DNA of 56,294 nucleotides. Source: Snodgrassella alvi (GTDB lineage: Bacteria; Pseudomonadota; Gammaproteobacteria; Burkholderiales; Neisseriaceae). Position 1 is the stretch's first letter, and each line of letters starts with the position of its first letter. This document shows, piece by piece, positions 46,450 to 55,441 of the stretch. The stretch lies in the NCBI RefSeq assembly GCF_002777825.1, contig NZ_MEIR01000076.1, positions 1 through 56,294 of the forward strand. Reading direction: 5' to 3'. The position numbers and the translations under genes are program-made. The notes under the pieces were generated by a model that ran no database searches, was not told the DNA's origin, and saw only the letters and a program-made list of their open reading frames with translations.

Positions 46450-46941
46450 TTAAACCAACAGATATACAGCCAGCAATAACACCAGCAGACTGAACAGAGC
46501 TGCAATCAAATCGTCCAGCATAATACCAAAACCGCCGTGGATACGTGCATCAAACCAGCGGATAGGCCATGGTTTCACTGCATCAAAGAACCGGAAAACT
46601 GCAAAGCCAGCCAGCCACCATATCCAATCCTTTGGTATACAGAATAGAATCAGCATCATGGCGGCAATCTCGTCCCAGACAATGCCGCCATAGTCCTGCC
46701 GGTGTAATGCTTTTTCGGTGTAATCACAAATAAAAATACCCACCAGAAACAGCAGCACTGCCAATACAATGTTGTACCAGAAAGGTAAATCCAGCAGCAA
46801 CCAGCATGCCGCCAGTGGAATGGCCGGCAATGTGCCGAATGTACCGGGTGCTTTTGGTGCCAGCCCCGTACCAAAGCCAAAGCCTAGCCAGCAGACAGGA
46901 TGCTTACACAGCCAGCGCCATGTAGGCGTAACTGGTGTCAT
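46450..46941 (-). CDS. pgpA: Phosphatidylglycerophosphatase A PgpA
   Basis: A 163-residue membrane enzyme that dephosphorylates phosphatidylglycerol phosphate. Motifs: GFGTGLAPKAPGTFGTL near the N-terminus, DYGGIVWDEIAAMM in the middle, and FRFFDAVKPWPIRWFD with DDLIAAL at the end, with several hydrophobic helices. The ATG at 46941 lies within the 3' end of thiL; a longer TTG-started form (46971) is possible. thiL-pgpA coupling is common in proteobacteria. Confidence 0.92.
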   Translation of the reverse strand: MTPVTPTWRWLCKHPVCWLGFGFGTGLAPKAPGTFGTLPAIPLAACWLLLDLPFWYNIVLAVLLFLVGIFICDYTEKALHRQDYGGIVWDEIAAMMLILFCIPKDWIWWLAGFAVFRFFDAVKPWPIRWFDARIHGGFGIMLDDLIAALFSLLVLLLAVYLLV

Positions 46942-46954
46942 TGTTGTTTCAGTA

Positions 46955-47917
46955 TTAGCCAAAATGATCAAATCCTTGTTGTTGTAGTTGTATCACGTTA
47001 CCGGCATGATCATGTAAATGTAATTGCGTGCTTGCGGTAATAACGCCGATACGGGTTACAGGCGTGCAGGTTCTTTCGGCAGCGGCTATGATTGCCTCAC
47101 GTTGCGCTGGTGCGGCAGTAAATACCAGCTCATAATCATCGCCTCCGGCTAACAACCATTGTCTTAGCTGTGCCAACGGCAGCGCTTGCTGTTTTAAAGT
47201 TGTCAACGTAGGAATTAAATCTGCATTAATTTCTGCGCCAACCTTACTGGCTTGAAGAATATGCCCGATATCTTGCGCCAGACCATCGGATATATCCTGT
47301 GCTGCATGTGCTAAAGATAATAGCTCCTGTCCTAAAGCCACTCGTGGCTGAGGACGCAATCGTCTCTCTTCGCATTGGGCAAATATCGCAGCAGGTAAAG
47401 TAACCTTATTCCAGTACACATCCAGAGCAGCAGCGGCCAATCCAAGTAAACCAGACACCCAGATATCATCACCAACTTGAGCTGCATCGCGCCTTAATGA
47501 CTGCCGACAAGGGGTTTCGCCAATAATATTAACATTAAAAACCCAATTTCCTTTAGTGGTATCACCACCTATCAGTGTTACACCAAAACGCGCGGCAAGT
47601 GCAAACAAGGAATTACAAAATGCTTCTAACCAATCTTTATTTAGTTCAGGCAACGCCACACTAAGCAAAGCCCAACGTGGTTTTGCACCCATGGCCGCCA
47701 TGTCCGAAAGATTGACAGCCAGTACCTTATGCGCTAGATCCGCCGGCGCAACATCTGGAAAAAAATGTGTTCCGCCTATCAGCATATCAGTACTGAAATG
47801 CAAATCATAGCCACTACGAGGGCGTATGATAGCTGCATCATCACCAATACCCAGAATAAGTTGCTTATCCTGCTGCTGACGATGCAGGTATTGACGAATA
47901 AAATCAAATTCATTCAC
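46955..47917 (-). CDS. thiL: Thiamine-monophosphate kinase ThiL
   Basis: A 320-residue enzyme that makes thiamine diphosphate from thiamine monophosphate. Motifs include LGIGDDAAIIRP near the N-terminus, STDMLIGGTHFFPDVAP, NLSDMAAMGAKPRWALLSVALP, IGGDTTKGNW and the AQDISDGLAQDIGHIL region with GDDYELVF. Start at ATG 47917. It overlaps pgpA downstream. Confidence 0.95.
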   Translation of the reverse strand: MNEFDFIRQYLHRQQQDKQLILGIGDDAAIIRPRSGYDLHFSTDMLIGGTHFFPDVAPADLAHKVLAVNLSDMAAMGAKPRWALLSVALPELNKDWLEAFCNSLFALAARFGVTLIGGDTTKGNWVFNVNIIGETPCRQSLRRDAAQVGDDIWVSGLLGLAAAALDVYWNKVTLPAAIFAQCEERRLRPQPRVALGQELLSLAHAAQDISDGLAQDIGHILQASKVGAEINADLIPTLTTLKQQALPLAQLRQWLLAGGDDYELVFTAAPAQREAIIAAAERTCTPVTRIGVITASTQLHLHDHAGNVIQLQQQGFDHFG

Positions 47918-48109
47918 GATAGACAGGCTTTAAAATACAAATCAGATTTTGATTTTAAGGTGCCTGCTTGAATCTTTCCAGAAAAGTCTACGATGACCAA
48001 GCAGATTTATATGGTTTTATCCAAAAATTTTATTGGTTAAATTTTGAATTGCTTCAATAATTAAAAAGTTATCTAATCGATTTACAATAAATTTATATAA
48101 TTGATAAAT
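47918..48109. other. Intergenic region between thiL and the pseudogene zone
   Basis: About 190 bp of AT-rich DNA, presumably the thiL promoter side. No gene is seen. Confidence 0.4.
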
Positions 48110-48981
48110 ATGAATAAAATATTAAAGAATGACTTAACTACTATCCATGAGCTGCTAGAAAATACTTTTAATCAATCTATCGATTTTCTAAACAACCTCA
48201 ACAGTATTCCAACATGTCGTTGATTAACTCAGCCACATCAATATAGTTTGTAGCAATTAGACCTACCCAGCCAAGGCTATGGCGGACTGGAGGCCTTAAA
48301 TCAATTTAATACTCAGTTTAAAGAATTTATTGTCGCTTCAAGCCGCCCCAGATATTAGGGTTTTGTTACCGGCGGCAGTACACCAGCTGCAATAATGGGC
48401 GATATTCTGGTTACTATTTATGATCAGAATACTCAGGCTATCAATGGCGACGGTGATATATCTGCCTGTATTGAAACTCAGACAACTGACTTATTACTGG
48501 ATTTATTCAACCTACAAAAAGCATTTACCAGCGGATTTTTCACCGGTACAATCATGGCAAATTTTCTGTGCTGGCAGTGGCTAGACAGTGGTTTGGCGCA
48601 CAGCTTGAGCAGGATATTGCTGCTGATGGTTTAACAAATCTATCATTGCCAGTTATCTCGGCTACACCTCATTTATCTGTATTAAAATCGTTGGCAATGC
48701 TCGGTTTAGGCAGAAATAACCTGATTACCATTCCTACTCTTTCAAATCAGCGCGATGCCATTGATGTAGCCAAATTAAACCTGTTTATTGAAAATAATTT
48801 CAAGCACCAACCATTTATTTTGGTTTTAAATACGGGCACAGCTAATACTGCTGACTTTGATGCTATTGCGCAAGTTATGGAGTTGAAATACACCTATAAC
48901 TGCTGGATTCATATTGATGCAGCTCTTGGTACATATGTGAAACTCTTGTTAATACTAAATATATTTAGTCGTAAAATATAG
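48110..48981 (+). pseudogene. Pyridoxal-phosphate-dependent decarboxylase remnant
   Basis: Several frames together resemble a group II PLP decarboxylase. The N-terminus is MNKILKNDLTTIHELLENTF at 48110, stopped after 37 codons. A segment with LLLDLFNLQKAFTSGFFTGTIMANFLC follows (48395-48560), then frame changes to ARQWFGAQLEQDIAADGL (48574 onward). Next comes PFILVLNTGTANTADFDAIAQVMELKYTYNCWIHIDAALG (48810-48935), the conserved His-Ile-Asp-Ala-Ala part before the PLP lysine. The lysine region is missing. At least two frameshifts or stops are present. Confidence 0.78.
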
Positions 48982-49106
48982 TTTTTTATAATTTTTATTA
49001 GCATAAATAAACAACTAAACCAACCATCATTGAAGAGAGCTAAAAAGCCAGAATAATTCAATGCTCATCTATTCTAATATTTTCTATTTAAAGCGCTATA
49101 TCAGCT

Positions 49107-50064
49107 ATGCATAATATTCTTATTCTAGGGGTCAGATCATCTACCAGTCTGACATGGGCACACCTGCTGACCAAAGCAGGCTATCTGGTACATATGGCTG
49201 AAAGATTAGGCTAGGCATTAAGCCGTTTTAGTAGATATACATGCACTTATACCCGTCTGCCCCCACCAAAATAACAGACTAAATAGTGGCTGCAACAACT
49301 GATACAATTGCTGGTATGCCAGAAAATTGATACTATCATTTCAAATTACGAAGAGGCGTTTTATCTGGCTTCTGCCAATGCGCTTATTCAATAGGTTTAC
49401 CCCTGCCAGCTCTTTACTAGCCCTACTTACTTTACTATTAACGCAATTACATCACAAAGGCTTTTTTGCCTTGCTTACGCAAAACTAGGCCGGCTGCTGC
49501 TCCCAAACAATTTTGCTAATTAATTAAACCGAGTTTGCAGCATTTTTTAACTGATAAGCAATGGATATTTAAAGCGGCGTATTCGCGCTTTACCACCCGT
49601 ACCTTAATCTGCCCACTGACTATTGAATACAGCCAAATTCATGCAACCCGCCAACAACCTTGAGTAGCACAGCATATATACAAGGTAAAGAATATTGTAG
49701 CTACAGCATCATCCGGCATGGTCGGCTTGTTGCCCATAGCTGCTAACACCTTAAATACCGCGTTGGCCAAGGTGCCGGCATTTATTTCGATCCAGTGCAG
49801 AAAATAAAAATTTGTCAGTTTATTGAATACTTTGCCAAACAAACCCAATATCATGGGCAGGTGGGATTTGATTTCATCGAAGACTCAGCGGGCAAAATAT
49901 ACGTGCTTGAATGCAATCCCCGCACCACCAGCGGCATTCACTTTCTGGAGCAGCAATCCCAAACAGCACAAACGGCCATTGCGCACGCAGCCATACAGGC
50001 GCTACCGATTTACCGAAAAACCAGCTCGAGATGGAATGTCAGCAACCAATTATGCATAATGTAA
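49107..50064 (+). pseudogene. ATP-grasp enzyme remnant
   Basis: The broken frames spell an ATP-grasp ligase-like protein. The N-terminus is MHNILILGVRSSTSLTWAHLLTKAGYLVHMAE at 49107, then stops. Middle pieces include IISNYEEAFYLASANALIQ and WIFKAAYSRFTTRTLICP. A piece reading QGKEYCSYSIIRHGRLVAHSC and GAGIYFDPVQKI follows. The C-terminal domain is VGFDFIEDSAGKIYVLECNPRTTSGIHF (49861-49940), with the metal-binding Glu and Asn. Many in-frame stops and frameshifts mean no function. Confidence 0.8.
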
Positions 50065-50490
50065 CCATTTATTTTATCAAGTTTTACAGTCTGCGCCCCA
50101 TGAATTATCAATTAAACAATTTTGCCGCTTATCCGGCTACAGAACACTCCGCCTCTAAACCTCCGTTAAGCACCTTTGTTGGCATTGTCCGGCATGATAA
50201 TCTGTTTGGCACTCCGCTATTTGGATATAACCTTGAGCGTCCGCTCAAGAAAAGACTACATCATCGCCTGACGTTAAAATTTTTTTTAGAAGCAGAATTC
50301 AATCAGGGTAACGTACATTTGTAGTTGCGGCATCGGTAATTTTAAAGCATTGCGGGAGGCGCAATCGTATATTGAATATGCAGCTTTGTAGATGCAACAT
50401 TCACCGGCTTATCATCAGGTAATATTTAAAGCACTAGCCAAAACCATTGATACCTTTATCACTACTTATGCCGCCAAAAATCAGTTATAG
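50065..50490 (+). pseudogene. Degenerate coding remains downstream of the ATP-grasp relic
   Basis: Short open pieces such as FKALREAQSYIEYAAL, stop, MQHSPAYHQVIFKALAKTIDTFITTYAAKNQL (about 50342-50490) look like the C-terminus of a decayed gene. I cannot name its family. It continues in the same direction as the two pseudogenes upstream, so it may be a third gene of the same lost operon or the end of the ATP-grasp gene. Confidence 0.45.
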
Positions 50491-50522
50491 CACTTAACAG
50501 CAACGCCTATATTATTTTAGCA

Positions 50523-51422
50523 TTAAGGTAGCAATCCGCTGAGTTCACCAAGAAACCAATTCACCCTCGGATCAGGTGTCGGACGGGTTAGCGCAAAATA
50601 ATTCACAATATTGGTTGCCTGCTGAGTCAGCAAAGGTATCAGTACACCGCTGCGCACATAAGGCTCGGCAACTTCTTCCGATAACAGGCCAAGATGACTG
50701 CCGGCCAGAATAAATAGCAGCGTTGCCTGTTGCTTATGTGCCACTGCGGTTGTATTACCGTTCAACAAAGCATTTCCTTCTTGTTGACGGGCATAAGTGC
50801 GTTTTACCCATTGATAGTCTTCAGCCAGTGAATTCAGGGTTAAATCTTTAACCTTGGCTGCCGGATGCGAGGCATGGCAATAAATATACTCACGTTCTTC
50901 AAATACCAGCTGATACTGTAGATTTTTCAGCAAGCTGTAATAATAGCCAATACCAAAGTCCATCTGGTTATTGGCAATAGCAATTTCAATATCCTGTGGT
51001 GCACAGATATCTATCGACAGGCGTAATTCCGGATAATGCTGATAGGCACTGGCAATAACCTGATTGAGAACACGTTGGAAATCCGTTGAGAGATACTCAA
51101 CCAGTCCAATGCGCAACGTACCAGATAATACCGAACGATGCCATTTAATATTCTGCACTTCACGGTGAAATTCATTAGTGGCCTGTAACAATAAAGTACA
51201 GGCTTCGTATAACTGATGCCCTGCCTTAGTCAAGGCAAAACCGGAACGACCACGCCGGCACAGAATCACCCCCAGACTTTCCTCAAGATGAGCCAGATGA
51301 GTACTGATGGCTGATTGCGACATATTCAGCCGCTTCTGTGCCGCAGTCACACCCTGACATTCCACAATAGCCACAAAAGCTTGTAATGCCTTTAAGTCAT
51401 GTTTAATCAAGGTGTGTAACAT
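50523..51422 (-). CDS. LysR-family transcriptional regulator
   Basis: A 299-residue LTTR. The N-terminal helix-turn-helix is clear (LKALQAFVAIVECQGVTAAQKRLNMSQSAISTHLAHLEESLGVILCRRGRSGFALT) and the substrate-binding domain follows with GTLRIGLVEY and LRLSIDICAPQDIEIAI. The effector and targets are unknown. Its 3' end faces the pseudogene zone, so it does not form the usual divergent regulator/target pair with it; it lies 20 bp after cyaY on the same strand. Confidence 0.9.
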   Translation of the reverse strand: MLHTLIKHDLKALQAFVAIVECQGVTAAQKRLNMSQSAISTHLAHLEESLGVILCRRGRSGFALTKAGHQLYEACTLLLQATNEFHREVQNIKWHRSVLSGTLRIGLVEYLSTDFQRVLNQVIASAYQHYPELRLSIDICAPQDIEIAIANNQMDFGIGYYYSLLKNLQYQLVFEEREYIYCHASHPAAKVKDLTLNSLAEDYQWVKRTYARQQEGNALLNGNTTAVAHKQQATLLFILAGSHLGLLSEEVAEPYVRSGVLIPLLTQQATNIVNYFALTRPTPDPRVNWFLGELSGLLP

Positions 51423-51441
51423 AATCGCCCCTTAGCAAAAA

Positions 51442-51765
51442 TTAGTTTAATACCGGAATTTGTACCTCATCACCGCAGGCGGCAGATAATACCTGACTCA
51501 ATACCGCAAAAAACTCACTGCCGTCCCGTGCTGAAAGCCATTGCCCATGCTGGCAGGCAAAATGATAGCCACCACTTTTCGCTGCTATCCATAATTCCTG
51601 AGTAGCAGCGTGGCGGTTAACAATAATCTGCTCTCCACTATCAGCCTCTATCGTGAGCACATTACCACTGGCTTCACAATCCAGATTCCAGCCACCGGCA
51701 TCGATACTCTCTTCTATGTAGCCAAACAGATCATCGCTATACTGTAAAAATTCACTTTCGGTCAT
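51442..51765 (-). CDS. cyaY: Iron-sulphur assembly protein CyaY (bacterial frataxin)
   Basis: A 107-residue protein from the ATG at 51765 ([22 protein letters not shown]); 12 extra upstream codons would exceed the family length. Frataxin motifs [34 protein letters not shown] and the acidic first helix are visible. It modulates iron-sulphur cluster assembly on IscS. Divergent from lptM-lysA, a neighbourhood common in gamma- and betaproteobacteria. Confidence 0.95.
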   Translation of the reverse strand: MTESEFLQYSDDLFGYIEESIDAGGWNLDCEASGNVLTIEADSGEQIIVNRHAATQELWIAAKSGGYHFACQHGQWLSARDGSEFFAVLSQVLSAACGDEVQIPVLN

Positions 51766-51896
51766 TTCGCTTACCGTAACTCTACAATTTATTACATTCA
51801 AACTGTTATCTTGCCATATAATATGTTTAAATCCTAGTTTTATCCGCTATGGCAGTCTCACTACACCTGCCATTTACACCATAGAGAGCCAGATTA

Positions 51897-52067
51897 ATGC
51901 TTCGTTTTTTATTTTTAGGTGTACTTGCAGCCAGCTTCCTATCTGCCTGTGGTTATAAAGGTGACCTGTATCTGCCCAAGGAAGGCGATAAAGCCAAATA
52001 TGGCGTAGTACAAACCGGCCTCACCATCGACCCGATTGACCAGAAAAATCTACCCAAACATGACTGA
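51897..52067 (+). CDS. lptM: LptM (YifL)-like lipoprotein
   Basis: A 56-residue lipoprotein too short for most gene screens: signal peptide and lipobox LSACGYKGDLYLP. The CGxKGxLYLP stretch after the lipidated Cys is the family signature. LptM helps oxidative maturation of the LptD LPS translocon at the outer membrane. Its stop overlaps the lysA ATG region (lysA starts at 52060). lptM-lysA linkage is conserved. Confidence 0.9.
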   Translation: MLRFLFLGVLAASFLSACGYKGDLYLPKEGDKAKYGVVQTGLTIDPIDQKNLPKHD

Positions 52068-53286
52068 TTCTCTCAAATGTGAACAAGTACCCTATTCTGC
52101 TCTAGCCGCTGAATATGGCACCCCACTCTACGTTTATAGCCAGCAGGCAATGGCTGCTGCTCTCAACCAGTATCAGCAAGCTTTTGCCTCTTTACAGCCG
52201 TTGATATGTTATGCGGTCAAGGCCAACAGCAATTTATCCATTCTGCGTTACTTCGCCCAGCTTGAGTGTGGTTTCGACATTGTTTCCGGTGGTGAACTGC
52301 AACGGGTATTACTGGCAGGTGGAGATGCAGGCAAAACCATCTTTTCCGGTGTAGGTAAAAGTAAAGCTGAAATTGAATTTGCTCTGAATAACAATATTCG
52401 CTGTTTTAACGTTGAATCGTTAGCTGAACTGGAACGCATTAATACTATTGCTGCCGATCTAGATAAAATCGCACCGATATCATTACGTATTAATCCAGAC
52501 GTTAACGCTCATACTCATCCGTATATTTCTACCGGATTAAAGGCAAATAAATTCGGTATTGCCTATCAGGATGCTTTAGCAGCCTATCAACTGGCCACCA
52601 CACTGCCCCATTTAAAAATTACCGGAATTGACTGCCATATCGGTTCACAGTTAACCGACTTATCCCCTTTAATTGAAGCACTGGAACGCATGTTGCTGCT
52701 GGTAGACAAACTGGCCGAACAAAATATTGAGTTAGAACATATTGATTTAGGTGGCGGCGTAGGTATTGTTTATCAGAACGAAAATGTGCCGGATTTAGCT
52801 GCCTATGCAACAGCAGTCAGCAGATTGCTATCCGGACGCAATTTGCAGTTAATGCTGGAGCCCGGCCGCAGTCTGATAGGTAATGCCGGTGGATTACTCA
52901 CCACGGTTGAATACATCAAGCAAGGTGAAGAAAAGAACTTTGTTATTGTCGATGCAGCCATGAATGATTTGATGCGTCCTTCGTTGTATCAGGCCTATCA
53001 CAACATTCTTAATACCTGTCCGACAACAGCAGATGAATTTGTTGCTGATGTGGTGGGACCTATCTGTGAAACCGGTGATTTTCTGGCCAAAGACCACACC
53101 ATTTCTGCTCAAGCCGGCGATTTATTGCTGATTCAAAGTGCCGGTGCTTATGCTTCCAGTATGGCAAGCAATTACAATACCCGCTGCCGTGCCGCTGAAG
53201 TATTGGTTAATGGTACAGAACATCACCTGATTCGCCAACGCGAAACTGTACCCGATCTACTGGCTAGCGAAATAGCCTGCCTGTAA
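52060..53286 (+). CDS. lysA: Diaminopimelate decarboxylase LysA
   Basis: A 408-residue PLP enzyme for the last step of lysine synthesis. The ATG at 52060 overlaps the lptM end; a longer form would need TTG at 52036. Motifs: CYAVKANSN with the PLP Lys54, FDIVSGGEL, GIDCHIGSQLTD, DLGGGVGI, EPGRSLIGNAG and GPICETGDFLAKD with the catalytic Cys. Terminator follows at 53320. Confidence 0.97.
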   Translation: MTDSLKCEQVPYSALAAEYGTPLYVYSQQAMAAALNQYQQAFASLQPLICYAVKANSNLSILRYFAQLECGFDIVSGGELQRVLLAGGDAGKTIFSGVGKSKAEIEFALNNNIRCFNVESLAELERINTIAADLDKIAPISLRINPDVNAHTHPYISTGLKANKFGIAYQDALAAYQLATTLPHLKITGIDCHIGSQLTDLSPLIEALERMLLLVDKLAEQNIELEHIDLGGGVGIVYQNENVPDLAAYATAVSRLLSGRNLQLMLEPGRSLIGNAGGLLTTVEYIKQGEEKNFVIVDAAMNDLMRPSLYQAYHNILNTCPTTADEFVADVVGPICETGDFLAKDHTISAQAGDLLLIQSAGAYASSMASNYNTRCRAAEVLVNGTEHHLIRQRETVPDLLASEIACL

Positions 53287-53319
53287 ATACTGTCTGATTA
53301 GCTCAAATACACAACAATA

Positions 53320-53363
53320 AGTAGCGTATTTGCTTAAATTTTTGCCGATACGCTACTTTTTCT
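53320..53363 (+). terminator. lysA terminator
   Basis: AGTAGCGTAT and ATACGCTACT form a ten-base stem with an 18-base loop, followed by TTTTTCTC. Confidence 0.78.
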
Positions 53364-53554
53364 CTATTTAGCTTCATAATCAAATTTCCTACCCATTACA
53401 AATATTGCTGTTGATAGGATGACTTACAGCAATGCAGATCATTTGATGCATCCCTTATCCTAACTATTATTAATATTCACCATTTAAATAATAATAAATA
53501 ACAGCTAAACTTAAACACTAGAACAAGCATATCATCATTTAAGAAAGTTAGTTT

Positions 53555-54757
53555 ATGCACTGGAAATATTCCCGTCGTGTACAGATTTCAAAAAGCTCAA
53601 CCATCCGAGAAATCCTGAAAGTCACCGAACAAGCTGATATGATTTCATTTGCTGGTGGCCTGCCGGCACCAGATGCATTTCCACTAGCAGAAATTCAGAC
53701 AGCCATTAATACCGTATTGGAAAGCAATGACATCTATGGCGCTCTGCAATATGGACCAACGGAAGGCTATGCCCCACTACGTCAATGGATCGCTAATTAT
53801 TTGTCTAATCGCGATCAAATCTCAATCAGCGCAGATGAAATTCTGATTGTGACCGGTTCACAGCAGGCACTTGATCTGATCGGTAAAGCTTTAATCGATG
53901 TCAACGATAAAGTACTGGTCGAAACACCAACTTATCTGGGTGCATTACAATCTTTTAATCAGTACTGTCCAGAGTATGTAGCCATTGCCAGTGATAATGA
54001 AGGCTTAATTCCTGAATCTATCAATGATGAGGTGGCAAGCTCAGCGAAATTCCTATACTGCATTCCCAATTTCCAAAACCCTACCGGACGGCGTTTGCCC
54101 GTACAGCGGCGGCAGACTTTAGCAGCAAAAGCAAAACAGAACGGCTTAGTACTGATTGAAGATGACCCTTATGGCGATCTGGATTATCAAGGCCAGCGAC
54201 TGCCCGGTTTATATACATTGGTACCAGAAAACACTGTTTATTTAGGTTCATTCTCAAAAATTTTAACCCCTGGTTTGCGTTTGGGTTATGTACTTGCTAA
54301 CAAACAATTTATCGGCAAATTGGTACAACTGAAGCAGGCTTCCGATTTACATACACCTAGCCTGACGCAATACATCGCTTATCAGATTTTGAGCAAAAAC
54401 AATTTTCTCAGCTATCACATTCCGAAAATCCGTCAACTTTACAGCACACGCTGCCAGTATATGTTGCAGTCATTGGCACAATTTATGCCTAAAGAAGTTA
54501 GCTGGAATCAACCTGAAGGCGGTATGTTCATCTGGGTTGAATTACCGGAAAACATCAATGCTACTGAGTTGCTAAGTGAGGCCATCAACCATAAAGTAGT
54601 ATTCGTCCCCGGTGAAACTTTCTTTGCTTATACTGAAAAAAATAATTGCTTGCGGCTGGCTTTTGTTACCGTTCCGGAAGAAAAAATTAACAAAGGAATT
54701 AAAATACTGGCAGATATCATTAAGCATCGAATGCATCTTCAGCAAGAAAAATTGTGA
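53555..54757 (+). CDS. PLP-dependent class I/II aminotransferase (2-aminoadipate transaminase-like)
   Basis: A 400-residue fold-type I aminotransferase. Features: ISFAGGLPAPDAFP near residues 31-44, YGPTEGYAPLRQWIA, NFQNPTGRRLP, DDPYGDLDY and GSFSKILTPGLRLGY with the PLP Lys235. Similar proteins are annotated as 2-aminoadipate or general aromatic/branched-chain transaminases; substrate cannot be told from sequence. It is downstream of lysA but with its own 268-bp leader and terminator. Confidence 0.9.
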   Translation: MHWKYSRRVQISKSSTIREILKVTEQADMISFAGGLPAPDAFPLAEIQTAINTVLESNDIYGALQYGPTEGYAPLRQWIANYLSNRDQISISADEILIVTGSQQALDLIGKALIDVNDKVLVETPTYLGALQSFNQYCPEYVAIASDNEGLIPESINDEVASSAKFLYCIPNFQNPTGRRLPVQRRQTLAAKAKQNGLVLIEDDPYGDLDYQGQRLPGLYTLVPENTVYLGSFSKILTPGLRLGYVLANKQFIGKLVQLKQASDLHTPSLTQYIAYQILSKNNFLSYHIPKIRQLYSTRCQYMLQSLAQFMPKEVSWNQPEGGMFIWVELPENINATELLSEAINHKVVFVPGETFFAYTEKNNCLRLAFVTVPEEKINKGIKILADIIKHRMHLQQEKL

Positions 54758-54795
54758 AGATTTAAACAGAACGACATTGAACTTGTTCATATACC

Positions 54796-54825
54796 GGCCA
54801 ATACCTGATTAGTATTGGCCTTTTT
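54796..54825 (+). terminator. Aminotransferase gene terminator
   Basis: GGCCAATAC and GTATTGGCC pair around a seven-base loop, then TTTTTG. It lies 39 bp after the stop codon. Confidence 0.88.
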
Positions 54826-55062
54826 GTTTATATAAATCCAATTACTTATCACTGATTTAAGTGTTACCAATCGGGCAAAGTCAAACGATTCATCGTTAGA
54901 AACATTAGTTTGCAATTAAGACTGATTAAAGCAGGCTGGCCATTCGGTCATGGCGGGTTGTTCTAAAATTAAATATTTTATTGAATAAATAAATTGGAAA
55001 ATTTGATTCGATTATTAAAAATATTGTCCATAAATTTAGACGGTTTCTTGCTGCAATTAAAT
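54826..55062. other. Intergenic region between convergent units
   Basis: About 240 bp of AT-rich DNA between two terminators. No gene or repeat is seen. Confidence 0.5.
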
Positions 55063-55100
55063 AAAAAAACGGACTGATTAATATCAAGTCCGTTTTTTTT
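55063..55100 (-). terminator. Terminator-like hairpin after rpsJ
   Basis: AAAAAAACGGACT and AGTCCGTTTTTTT form a long stem with A/T tails on both sides, 13 bp after the rpsJ stop on the minus strand. In a continuous S10 operon a full stop here would be unexpected. This is therefore a split: tuf-rpsJ end here and the rest of the S10 genes are not downstream. Confidence 0.8.
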
Positions 55101-55112
55101 GCGTTCAATTAA

Positions 55113-55424
55113 TTATTGAACTTTGATTTCTACATCGACACCAGCAGGCAAGTCCAGTTTCATCAATGCATCGGTGGTTTTATCAGTCCAGTCGATAATG
55201 TCCATCAGACGCAAATGAGTGCGGATTTCCAACTGTTCACGTGAAGTTTTATTCACGTGTGGAGAACGCAGCAAGTTGAAACGTTCAATTTTAGTTGGCA
55301 AAGGAATCGGGCCTTTTACCACAGCACCAGTACGTTTGGCAGTGTCCACGATTTCCTGAGCAGAGCGGTCAATCAGAGCGTAGTCATAAGCTTTCAGGCG
55401 AATACGGATTTTCTGGTTTTTCAT
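55113..55424 (-). CDS. rpsJ: Ribosomal protein S10
   Basis: A 103-residue protein beginning [34 protein letters not shown], with the conserved [32 protein letters not shown] loop region. S10 belongs to the 30S head and, as NusE, also to antitermination complexes. It follows tuf by 17 bp. Usually it heads the S10 operon, but here a terminator follows instead of rplC. Confidence 0.98.
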   Translation of the reverse strand: MKNQKIRIRLKAYDYALIDRSAQEIVDTAKRTGAVVKGPIPLPTKIERFNLLRSPHVNKTSREQLEIRTHLRLMDIIDWTDKTTDALMKLDLPAGVDVEIKVQ

Positions 55425-55441
55425 ATCTATATTCTTCCTGA

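Noticed and set aside
49639-49854. 71-residue minus-strand frame in the pseudogene zone
   Set aside because: It lies opposite the recognisable ATP-grasp remnant and has no similarity to any family I know.
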